Origin: Lysobacteraceae bacterium
Lineage (GTDB): Bacteria > Patescibacteriota > Patescibacteriia > JAACEG01
Assembly: GCA_011682665.1 (NCBI GenBank)
Contig: JAACEG010000001.1
Span: 1 to 17,932 of the forward strand
Direction: 5' to 3'
DNA: 17,932 nt
The position numbers and the translations under genes were made by a program. How positions within the stretch are numbered: the stretch's first letter is position 1; each line of letters opens with the position of its first letter. This document shows, piece by piece, positions 1 to 5,000 of the stretch. The notes below the pieces were generated by a model. The model worked only from the letters and a program-made list of their open reading frames with translations, made no database searches and had not been told where the DNA came from.

Positions 1-90
1 GCGAAGCGACTGACGAAGCAATCCCAATAATTGGCGATATATTATTAGGATTGCTTCGTCGTTCCTCCTCGCAATGACATTTCGTAATTC
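1..90. repeat. Family B dispersed repeat, copy B1 (window edge)
   Basis: A 13-bp perfect inverted repeat (GACGAAGCAATCC at 12-24, GGATTGCTTCGTC at 48-60) is followed by CGTTCCTCCTCGCAATGACA and then ATTTCGTAATTC (79-90). The same phrases recur in reverse orientation at 5691-5760. This type of 'attgcgaggaggaacgacgaagcaatcc' repeat is common between genes in metagenome-derived genomes. It touches base 1, so the copy may continue outside the window. Confidence 0.7.
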
Positions 91-116
91 AAGGGAATTA
101 TTATATTTCGTTTATA

Positions 117-138
117 TTATGGTTTTTAAAAACCATAA
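117..138. repeat. 22-bp perfect palindrome downstream of mrpG
   Basis: Bases 117-138 form a perfect palindrome: TTATGGTTTTT followed by its exact reverse complement. It lies about 80 bp past the mrpG stop codon on the minus strand. It could help end transcription or bind a protein, but it has no loop and no clean T-tract, so its role is not determined. The surrounding bases 91-217 are AT-rich and hold no gene. Confidence 0.45.
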
Positions 139-217
139 ATTCAAAATTATAAATTTTAAATAAATTACGTTTTCTGAATATTCAAAATTTTAAACTGCTC
201 TAAAAATATAATAAATT

Positions 218-532
218 TTATAACTTATCTATGACCGCTCCTTTTGGTTTTATCCCGTTTCTATGAGCTGTTCTTGAAATTGTATGGGCCACAGAAGGGC
301 TAATTACTAAGAGAATCAAGGTAATTATAATTATATGGGCTATTAAAGAAAAATTGAAATTATAAAGAAAAAGATAAATTATTGCTGCTAAATCAAAAAA
401 AAGAAAACCAAAGGTGCTAGATAACGTTGAAGAATGAAGCCTTGTATAAACATCAGGGAATCTATAAAATCCTAAAATACTTAAACTAAAAAAAGTTAAA
501 CTAATAAAAATAAATAAATAAACTAAAAACAT
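218..532 (-). CDS. mrpG: Mrp/Mbh-type antiporter subunit G
   Basis: A 104-residue membrane protein matching the MnhG/MrpG (PhaG) family, a small subunit of multisubunit cation/proton antiporters and of antiporter-derived modules in membrane-bound hydrogenases. Visible hallmarks are an N-terminal hydrophobic helix (about 1-22), the signature GFYRFPDVYTRLHSSTLSST (about 21-41), two further helices (about 45-58 and 63-83), and the end motif SPSVAHTISRTAHRNGI. Length is normal for the family. It is the last visible gene of the minus-strand run E-F-G, separated from mrpF by 281 bp of repeat-like AT-rich DNA. The large subunits (A-D) are not in the window; in Mbh-like loci they follow G, which here would lie beyond coordinate 1. 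Confidence 0.9.
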   Translation of the reverse strand: MFLVYLFIFISLTFFSLSILGFYRFPDVYTRLHSSTLSSTFGFLFFDLAAIIYLFLYNFNFSLIAHIIIITLILLVISPSVAHTISRTAHRNGIKPKGAVIDKL

Positions 533-813
533 AAAAAATCAATTTCTAATTTTTAATTTTTGAATTAAAATAATGTATTTTCTTTGAATTACGAAATTAA
601 AAATAAATTCAAAATCCAAAGCACCAAATCCCAAATAAATCCAAAATTCCAATTTTCAGAATCAAGAACAGCTTAGAATTTAGAATTATTTGGAATTTGT
701 AATTTTGAATTTGGGGCTTGCTTTAAATTATATTTTGTAATTCAATGTATTTTAGTTCATCATTTAGGCTTCTCCCCTGCTAAATTGTTTCTCAATTACA
801 AATTATTTTATGA
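533..813. other. AT-rich repeat-like spacer between mrpF and mrpG
   Basis: No coding frame is supported. The spacer contains GAATTACGAAAT (586-597), a phrase shared with both family B copies. It also holds two facing low-complexity arms, CAAAATCCAAAGCACC (around 610-626) and TTTTGAATTTGGGGCTTG (around 704-721), which are roughly complementary and could form a loose hairpin. A similar 'ggatttgtgattttgaattt' phrase recurs at 8301-8321. The insertion separates two genes that normally abut, so F and G may be transcribed less tightly here than E and F. Confidence 0.5.
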
Positions 814-1053
814 TTATCTGATGTATTTAGCAAAATAAAGAATACTTATATAAGAAAGAAGAGCATAAACAATAGCTATATCAACTAAAATAATTTCTTT
901 CCAAATAATAGAAAAAACTATTAAAAAAGCAATAGCTAATGTAGTTATTGTATCAAAAATAACCAATTTATCAAAAATATTTTTAAGAAAAAATATTTTT
1001 AATAAAGCGACAAAAATTAAAATTAAAAGAATAAAAGCAGTTATTTGCCACAT
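814..1053 (-). CDS. mrpF: Mrp/Mbh-type antiporter subunit F
   Basis: A 79-residue, three-helix membrane protein (helices about 3-22, 33-50, 56-76) of the MnhF/MrpF family. The family pattern is visible as FDKLVIFDTITTLAIAF (about residues 27-43), the equivalent of the usual DRxxAxDxxTT core, and ILVDIAIVYALLSYISILYF near the C-terminus, matching the conserved LLDxALxxALxxFxxT region. Length is typical. It starts 2 bp after the mrpE stop codon, so the two are almost certainly cotranscribed and translationally linked. The protein probably forms part of the membrane scaffold of an ion-translocating complex; its individual catalytic role is not established for the family. Confidence 0.88.
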   Translation of the reverse strand: MWQITAFILLILIFVALLKIFFLKNIFDKLVIFDTITTLAIAFLIVFSIIWKEIILVDIAIVYALLSYISILYFAKYIR

Positions 1054-1055
1054 AA

Positions 1056-1565
1056 TTATTCAGTAATTATTTTAATCCATTTTGTAAAATTTCCCGCCAC
1101 TTGAAAAATTTTCGGCTCATTGTTTTTCACATAAAGCCAATGGATGTAAAGATTATTTTCTTGATCTACGTCAACCGATAATGTGCCTGGCGTTAAACTA
1201 ATAAAATTTGCTAATAAAGTTATTCCAAAATCAGTTTTTAGATTAGGAGATATTTTTATGATCCCAGGCTTTATTTTTTTAGTAATAATCCTATAAGCTA
1301 CTTCTAAATTTGCTTTAATTAAACTAAAAAGAAAAGGACCAAAAATATAGATCAAAAACAAGCCATATCTAAAAGGATTTAAAAATTTTTGACTAATTTG
1401 TATTTTAAGCAAATTAAAAATTTTCCAAACTATTAAGCCGGTTATAGTAGACAAAATAACCCCTAAAATAATTTCTTCTTTACTCCAATATAATATATCT
1501 CCTGAGCCAACAGTAAGCCCAAGATAAATAATTAGAGAAAAAACAAAAGAAACAACAAAATTCAT
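1056..1565 (-). CDS. mrpE: Mrp/Mbh-type antiporter subunit E
   Basis: A 169-residue protein of the MnhE/MrpE family: N-terminal hydrophobic helices (about 2-20 and 31-50), another near 65-85, then a cytoplasmic C-terminal domain. The family signature is clear in LLANFISLTPGTLSVDVD (about 117-134), followed by the usual IHWLYV-type strand. Length is normal (about 160-170). The ATG lies 1 bp past the stop codon of the ferredoxin-thioredoxin reductase gene, so the redox cassette and E-F-G form one continuous operon. E, F and G occur as a block at the start of membrane-bound hydrogenase loci (MbhA-B-C) and at the end of Mrp operons. Because A-D are absent upstream, an Mbh-like order with the remainder off the window is the better guess. 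Confidence 0.9.
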   Translation of the reverse strand: MNFVVSFVFSLIIYLGLTVGSGDILYWSKEEIILGVILSTITGLIVWKIFNLLKIQISQKFLNPFRYGLFLIYIFGPFLFSLIKANLEVAYRIITKKIKPGIIKISPNLKTDFGITLLANFISLTPGTLSVDVDQENNLYIHWLYVKNNEPKIFQVAGNFTKWIKIITE

Positions 1566-1566
1566 T

Positions 1567-1836
1567 TTATTTTACAAAAAGTCCGCAATAGCAATGGCCG
1601 TCTTTTTCAATTTCATCTCGATGCCATTGGCAAGGACAAATTTTTCCTTTATCTTCTTCTTTATTTCCGCTAACCCTTCGACATGGGCAATATTTGGCCC
1701 CGTACTTTTCTTCATTTGCGAACAATCCTTTAATTAGTCTTTCTACGACTTTTTTATCTGGATTTAATCTAAAGCCATTATCTTCAGCGTATTTTTTATA
1801 ACTTTCTATTAAATTTTCCTTTTTTTTATTATCCAT
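1567..1836 (-). CDS. Ferredoxin-thioredoxin reductase, catalytic (beta) subunit
   Basis: An 89-residue protein with the complete cysteine pattern of the FTR catalytic chain: CPCR (C50, C52), CPC (C67, C69), a conserved H72 and CYCGLF (C82, C84). By analogy with the cyanobacterial enzyme, C50, C67, C69 and C82 would bind the [4Fe-4S] cluster, and C52 and C84 would form the redox-active disulfide. It transfers electrons from reduced ferredoxin to thioredoxin in two one-electron steps in the cytoplasm. The spacing between the second and third CxC motifs (12 residues) is longer than in the plant-type enzyme (8). No variable/alpha subunit gene is nearby, as usual for non-photosynthetic bacterial and archaeal versions. 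Its likely partners are encoded immediately upstream: thioredoxin (11 bp away) and ferredoxin. Confidence 0.92.
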   Translation of the reverse strand: MDNKKKENLIESYKKYAEDNGFRLNPDKKVVERLIKGLFANEEKYGAKYCPCRRVSGNKEEDKGKICPCQWHRDEIEKDGHCYCGLFVK

Positions 1837-1847
1837 ATTTATTATAA

Positions 1848-2168
1848 TTATAAATTTTTATCTAACCAATCTTTTACAATTGGTTCTGGTTTTACTCCAA
1901 TAAACCCACTAACTGGTTTCCCATCTTTGAATAAAACAACGGTAGGAATTTGATTAATACCAAATTTTGAAGAAATTTGACGAGCTTCATCCACATTAAC
2001 TTTAGCTAAAGTAATTTTGTCTTCATATTCTTTAGCTATTTTTTCTAAAATTGGTGATAACATATTGCATGGAGTGCACCAAGTTGCCCAAAAATCAACC
2101 AAAATTGGCTTTTTAGATTCTTGAATTTTTTTATCAAAATCTTGATCAGTTAAAATTATTTCTGACAT
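1848..2168 (-). CDS. trxA: Thioredoxin
   Basis: A complete 106-residue single-domain thioredoxin. The active site is WCTPC (W30, C31, C34), with Thr in place of the usual Gly of WCGPC. The buried Asp (D25), the cis-proline loop QIPTVV (P75) and the terminal GVKPEPIVKDWLDKNL helix are all present. It reduces cytoplasmic protein disulfides. It sits between ferredoxin (60 bp upstream) and the FTR catalytic subunit (11 bp downstream), so it is most likely recharged by ferredoxin through FTR rather than by an NADPH-dependent thioredoxin reductase, none of which is seen in the window. The start is the only ATG giving the standard N-terminus; no Shine-Dalgarno site is visible. Confidence 0.95.
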   Translation of the reverse strand: MSEIILTDQDFDKKIQESKKPILVDFWATWCTPCNMLSPILEKIAKEYEDKITLAKVNVDEARQISSKFGINQIPTVVLFKDGKPVSGFIGVKPEPIVKDWLDKNL

Positions 2169-2228
2169 AATTTATTTTTTATTAAATTAGTAAATTTAAT
2201 TATCTAAAAATTTTATTATTTTTTGTTT

Positions 2229-2564
2229 TTATCTATTTCCTCGTCCTCTCCCTTTCCCTCTGCCATCTCGCGGACCTCTGCCCATACCTCTACCTCTACC
2301 TCTACCTCTACCTTCCCCGTTGCCCATACCCATATTTCCAACAGATTGAGGTTCGGAAGATGAATTTTCAGCGCTAATGTCTTTATCGCCTGAGCCCTCC
2401 TCAAATATTACACCAAAAGGGCAAACTTCTTTCCCTCCACATTTTGCTAATTTTTCTTGATCTATTATTTCCGCTTTTCCATCTGAACCTATTTGAATAC
2501 CCCCGGGACAATTATTTATACAAGCTCCACATCCTCTGCATTCTTGTTTATTTATTTTAAACAT
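2229..2564 (-). CDS. [4Fe-4S] ferredoxin with RG-rich C-terminal tail
   Basis: A 111-residue protein in two parts. Residues 1-55 are a ferredoxin fold with CRGCGACINNCP (C9, C12, C15, C19) and, later, C42 and CPFGVI (C48). The second half lacks CxxCxxC, so I infer one [4Fe-4S] cluster held by C9, C12, C15 and C48, with C19 and C42 free or forming a disulfide as in some single-cluster archaeal ferredoxins. Residues about 56-82 are an acidic/Ser-rich linker, and residues about 83-111 are an arginine-glycine tail built from GR dipeptides. The tail is encoded partly by a hexanucleotide tandem repeat. First gene of the intact operon Fd-Trx-FTR-MrpE-F-G, it is the likely electron donor to FTR. The tail's function is unknown; it could contact nucleic acid or an acidic partner. 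Confidence 0.88.
   Translation of the reverse strand: MFKINKQECRGCGACINNCPGGIQIGSDGKAEIIDQEKLAKCGGKEVCPFGVIFEEGSGDKDISAENSSSEPQSVGNMGMGNGEGRGRGRGRGMGRGPRDGRGKGRGRGNR
2286..2313. repeat. CTCTAC hexanucleotide tandem repeat inside the ferredoxin tail
   Basis: About four and a half head-to-tail copies of ACCTCT on the plus strand (AGAGGT in the gene) encode alternating Gly-Arg. The unit is two codons long, so slippage would change the number of GR dipeptides without breaking the frame. Confidence 0.75.
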
Positions 2565-2622
2565 ATTTTTAATCTTATTAATATTAACTTTTTAAAAATT
2601 ATGAAAATTTTTTAAACGACCT

Positions 2623-2871
2623 TTATTTATTTTCAATTATTTCTTTTAATAAAAACTCAATATTCTCTCTTTTTTAAAGTTTAATAGATTTTAAGCAAGA
2701 AGCTAAGTTATCCTTAAAATACATTTCAATTGCTTTCTTCAAAGCAAGGTTAATCGCATAAAATTATTCTGTTATTTTATGGCAATCTTCCTTCTTTTCT
2801 ATAAAATTAGATAACCCGTTAATCTGCCCTTTAATAATATTTAAACGTTAAATTATTGTATTTTTTCTCAT
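2623..2871 (-). pseudogene. CsoR/CstR-family repressor broken by three in-frame TAA codons
   Basis: Translating from the ATG at 2871 gives one uninterrupted 82-codon register that matches the CsoR/FrmR family except for TAA at codons 8, 36 and 66. Recognisable pieces are RLNIIKGQINGL (family RLxRIxGQxxGI), KKEDCHKITE-stop-FYAINLALKKAIE (family DCxDIxxQIxAxxxAL, where the stop replaces the conserved Gln) and DNLASCLKSI. The two Cys (C30, C59) are kept while the copper-binding His is Asn (N55), the pattern of the persulfide sensor CstR rather than copper-sensing CsoR. Total length is normal for the family. TAA ends ordinary genes in this window, so these are nonsense mutations; CAA-to-TAA changes would explain them. 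It lies directly upstream of the ferredoxin-thioredoxin operon, which it may once have regulated. Confidence 0.78.
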
Positions 2872-2873
2872 AT

Positions 2874-2901
2874 ATTATATATAAATTTAGATATTTGTCA
2901 A
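2874..2901 (-). promoter_or_regulatory. Sigma70-type promoter upstream of the broken csoR-like gene
   Basis: On the minus strand TTGACA (2896-2901) and TATAAT (2874-2879) are separated by 16 bp, a consensus pair. The -10 box ends only 2 bp before the ATG at 2871, so the transcript would start at or just inside the first codons. With no other obvious promoter before 2564, it may still drive the ferredoxin-thioredoxin-Mrp operon through the dead gene. Confidence 0.55.
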
Positions 2902-2986
2902 ATTATTATTTAATTTGATAAAACAATATTTCTTGTAAAAAATCAATTTATATTTCTATATTTAACTGTTTTTTCTTATTGATAAT

Positions 2987-3015
2987 AATATATACTCCCT
3001 AAAAATATTTGTCAA
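2987..3015 (-). promoter_or_regulatory. Second minus-strand promoter-like site
   Basis: TTGACA (3010-3015) and TATATT (2987-2992) are 17 bp apart on the minus strand, about 115 bp upstream of the other promoter. Both -35 boxes sit in the phrase ATTTGTCAAAT on the plus strand, which could also be a repeated operator. Confidence 0.35.
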
Positions 3016-3139
3016 ATAAATGATCATTTTCATTTTGCTGGTAATCGTAAATCGTTATATGGGCAATGATTTTATCATTAAACATGTTCGTAGCAACAAA
3101 ATTTCGTCTTAGCTTTACATAATTATTGGTGAAACTCTT
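2999..3139 (-). pseudogene. Unidentified gene remnant next to repeat copy A1
   Basis: A stop-free stretch of 46-47 codons ends at a TAG (2999-3001) and reads ...NNYVKLRRNFVATNMFNDK... then IIAHITIYDYQQ and NDHLFDKYF. Its composition (alternating hydrophobic strand, charged and aromatic residues) looks protein-like, but it has no start codon in a sensible place. It is preceded by an in-frame TGA, and 30 bp further by the edge of repeat A1. I do not recognise the family. It may be the 3' end of a gene destroyed around the A1 insertion, or chance in AT-rich DNA. Confidence 0.25.
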
Positions 3140-3174
3140 TCAACTGGCCCTTTTTATATATGATATCTCTTACT

Positions 3175-3390
3175 TAGGGACTGGTGATGAAAGCCGTTTC
3201 TACTGCAATTTTCATCTTTTGGTCAAATTTTCTTCAAATTTTTTTACCTTACCTTAAGATAGGCTAAAAAAAATATTTAAAAAATTTGTCTCAACTTGCC
3301 TGCCGGCGAGGCAGAAATCTAAAAATTTTTACCCCGTTGCCGACTGGCTAACTGGGGTCGTTACAAAAACGCTCTCGTCACCAGCCCCTA
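3175..3390 (-). repeat. Family A foldback element, copy A1 (216 bp, full)
   Basis: A complete copy in minus orientation. Its ends are the inverted repeats taggGActggtgatgaaagc and gctctcgtcaccagccccta. It carries the CCCC...GGGG hairpin module (3332-3357) and the 21-bp GC-rich nested module (3294-3314), and its centre is near CTTAAG at about 3252-3259. Six-base flanks TACTTA (3171-3176) and TACCTA (3389-3394) match at 5 of 6 positions, suggesting a target duplication. It is nearly identical, in opposite orientation, to copy A2. Confidence 0.88.
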
Positions 3391-3479
3391 CCTAAAAATT
3401 CGCGAGATAAAGAAGCGAGCAATGGAGAGATTACTTGTTTTTTGCATAGTCCGCACGAATTAACTAATTTTTAAATCTC

Positions 3480-3542
3480 TTGACAGAGGTTTTAAAAAGC
3501 TGTATCATATCAATATAGATTGATATCAATTTTGATTGATAT
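3480..3542 (+). promoter_or_regulatory. arsR-type promoter with double-palindrome operator
   Basis: TTGACA (3480-3485), a 17-bp spacer and TATCAT (3503-3508) form a good promoter reading into the regulator gene. Overlapping and following the -10 box are two abutting perfect inverted repeats of ATATCAAT-N4-ATTGATAT: 3507-3526 with spacer ATAG and 3523-3542 with spacer TTTG. They share the central ATAT. The ATCAA...TTGAT half-sites are of the kind bound by ArsR/SmtB dimers, so autorepression by the adjacent gene product is the natural reading. Confidence 0.75.
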
Positions 3543-3566
3543 GTTTAAAAGTAAAATTTTGAAAGA

Positions 3567-3878
3567 ATGAAAAAAGAAAAATTCTGCAAAAAAGCGCATA
3601 TTAAGCCGGGAATTATAAAAAGGGTTAAAAAACTCCTTACTATTATTGATAATATAAATCGCTTAAGAATTTTATCTTTATTTAAAAAACACAAAGAACT
3701 CTCTGTTTGTGATATCTTGAATTCTTTAAAATTACGTCAAAATTTAGGTTCTTATCATTTGCGCGTTTTGCGTCAGGCAAAATTAGTTTCCAGTGAGAAA
3801 AGAGGAAGTAAAATTTATTACCGAGAAAATAAAAAAAATATTCAAGAAATTTTAAAAATAATTAATGATTTATTTTAA
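3567..3878 (+). CDS. ArsR/SmtB-family transcriptional regulator
   Basis: A 103-residue winged-helix protein. Helix 2-3 contains NINRLRILSLF and ELSVCDIL (residues 44-51), equivalent to the family's ELCVCD metal-site helix but with a single Cys (C48). The recognition helix is LGSYHLRVLRQAKLV (60-74), and the wing contains KRGSKIYYR (78-86). Extra residues C7, H11 and H64 could contribute ligands, but the exact site cannot be assigned. The protein probably represses its own promoter through the two palindromes at 3507-3542 and is released by a metal, an oxidant or a sulfur species. The next gene downstream is a small SPW-like membrane protein, a candidate cotranscribed target. Both lie between inverted repeats A1 and A2. 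A weak GAAAGA precedes the ATG. Confidence 0.88.
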   Translation: MKKEKFCKKAHIKPGIIKRVKKLLTIIDNINRLRILSLFKKHKELSVCDILNSLKLRQNLGSYHLRVLRQAKLVSSEKRGSKIYYRENKKNIQEILKIINDLF

Positions 3879-4014
3879 CAATATAATTGAATATTATTTA
3901 AAATATTATTTTTTAAAGGTCGTGATATTTTAAAATATTAAGATTTTTTATAAATCTTTTAATAATTAATTTTTCTTATTATTTTTTAAAAAAATAATAA
4001 GATATTTTAAAAAT
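3879..4014. other. AT-rich spacer with two inverted repeats
   Basis: The spacer holds a 7-bp stem with a 5-base loop (AAGATTT at 3940-3946, AAATCTT at 3952-3958) and a near-continuous palindrome with 13-bp arms (CTTATTATTTTTT at 3974-3986, its complement at 3988-4000). Either could attenuate transcription between the regulator and the small membrane protein, but neither is a clear terminator. Confidence 0.35.
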
Positions 4015-4173
4015 ATGAAATGGCAAGATATTATTAATGGATTGGCTGGCCTTTGGTTGATAATTTCTGCTTTCCTTCACCTCACTGCCAATGCTAATCT
4101 TTGGAATTATCTTATTGTTGGCATAATCGTTAGCGTTCTTGGATTTTGGGGAGCGGCTGATCAAAAAAGTTAA
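4015..4173 (+). CDS. Small SPW-repeat-like membrane protein
   Basis: A 52-codon gene not overlapped by any better frame: MKWQDIINGLAGLWLIISAF, then LHLTANANLWNYLIVGIIVS, then VLGFWGAADQKS. Two hydrophobic helices (about 7-24 and 30-45) and the pattern 'W..IINGLAGLWLIIS' followed by 'LWNYLIVGIIV' match the SPW repeat family (one repeat unit: amphipathic start, GLWLIISP, short loop, WN.xIVGxIV). The usual SPW triplet itself is replaced by SAF. Function of the family is unknown. It lies 136 bp after the ArsR-type regulator, ends before a strong 17-bp hairpin, and is within the A1-A2 bracket, so it may be the regulator's target. Confidence 0.65.
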   Translation: MKWQDIINGLAGLWLIISAFLHLTANANLWNYLIVGIIVSVLGFWGAADQKS

Positions 4174-4212
4174 AATTTAGTTTAAGAGAATATTATTAGT
4201 TTGATTTCTCTA

Positions 4213-4250
4213 AAATAGAAACTATTATTTTATAATAATAGTTTCTATTT
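4213..4250 (+). terminator. 17-bp perfect stem-loop after the SPW-like gene
   Basis: AAATAGAAACTATTATT (4213-4229), loop TTAT, then the exact reverse complement (4234-4250). It lies 40 bp after the stop codon at 4173. The stem is AT-rich and is followed by GTAAGAGGGG rather than a T-tract, so it may be a terminator whose own AT arm supplies the U-run, or a stabilising 3' hairpin. Confidence 0.5.
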
Positions 4251-4314
4251 GTAAGAGGGGTTTAATTTATTTTATTGTTAAACTTATAACAATCTTGGTA
4301 AGAGAAAAATTAAG

Positions 4315-4530
4315 TAGGGACTGGTGACGAGAGCGTTTTCGTAACAACCCCAGTTAGCCAGCCGGCAACGGGGTAAAAATTTTTAGATTTCTGCCTCGCC
4401 GGCAGGCAAGTTGAGACAAATTTTTTAAATATTTTTTTTAGCCTATCTTAAGGTAAAGTAAAAAAATTTGAAGAAAATTTGACCAAAAGATGAAAATTGC
4501 AGTAGAAACGGCTCTCGTCACCAGCCCCTA
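4315..4530 (+). repeat. Family A foldback element, copy A2 (216 bp, full)
   Basis: A complete copy in plus orientation with the hairpin module (4348-4373) and the 21-bp GC-rich module (4391-4411), as in A1. The ends are TAGGGACTGGTGACGAGAGC and its near-complement GCTCTCGTCACCAGCCCCTA. Flanks TAAGTA (4311-4316) and TATTTA (4529-4534) agree at only 4 of 6 positions. Its right arm contains an ATG (4490) that reads in frame into the next gene. Confidence 0.9.
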
Positions 4531-4552
4531 TTTATATAATAATATTATTATT

Positions 4553-4876
4553 ATGGAATTTAAAGAATTATTAGAATTTATAAATTTAGAAAATAAGAGA
4601 CTTATTAAAAAATTCGGCAGAAATTCTACCCAACAAGAAAAAATTTTAGCCAGAACGGTTAAATTAACCGAAGAACTTGGTGAATTATGCAATGAAGTTT
4701 TAGTATTTAATGGCGATCAAAGACAAGAAAAATTAAATAAATATAATAAAAATAATTTGCCCAATGAATTCGCTGATGTTATAATAACTGCATTACTGCT
4801 TGCTAAATCAATGGATGTTGATATTAAAAAAGCGTTAACAGATAAAATAAAAAAAATTAATAAAAGATATAAGTAG
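4553..4876 (+). CDS. MazG-like NTP pyrophosphohydrolase
   Basis: A 107-residue all-alpha NTP-pyrophosphatase domain. The two metal-binding motifs are visible: EELGE (residues 40-44) followed by CNEVL, and EFAD (residues 72-75) followed by VIITALLLAKSM. Such single-domain enzymes hydrolyse nucleoside triphosphates to monophosphate and pyrophosphate, often cleaning out non-canonical or excess nucleotides; the substrate cannot be read from the sequence. I start at the ATG at 4553 because the frame upstream, back to an ATG at 4490, is translated from the end of repeat A2 (MKIAVETALVTSP) and is not part of the family. TATAAT at 4535-4540 lies just outside the repeat and could be the -10 box. It is the first gene of a plus-strand group with the two membrane proteins that follow. 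Confidence 0.85.
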   Translation: MEFKELLEFINLENKRLIKKFGRNSTQQEKILARTVKLTEELGELCNEVLVFNGDQRQEKLNKYNKNNLPNEFADVIITALLLAKSMDVDIKKALTDKIKKINKRYK

Positions 4877-5000
4877 GCTTAGATAATAAATTTTTCAGAA
4901 GCAATTGTCGGACCAAAATCATAATATTTTTCTTTTATTGATATTAAATATATAAAAATTTATAGTTGATTATATTAATTTTTAATTTTAAAATAATTAT

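Noticed and set aside
2216..2404. A 62-residue frame with a Val-Glu repeat opposite the RG tail register
   Set aside because: It lies out of frame inside the ferredoxin gene and its VEVEVEV stretch is just the alternate reading of the CTCTAC tandem repeat.
2623..2871. Stop-codon reassignment (TAA read as Gln) to explain the interrupted CsoR-like frame
   Set aside because: recA, thioredoxin, FTR and other intact genes here end properly at TAA, so reassignment would extend them past their family ends.
4490..4552. N-terminal extension MKIAVETALVTSP of the MazG-like protein as genuine protein
   Set aside because: It is translated from the end of repeat A2, and the same residues would be encoded by the other plus copies; the MazG domain begins at MEFKELLEF.
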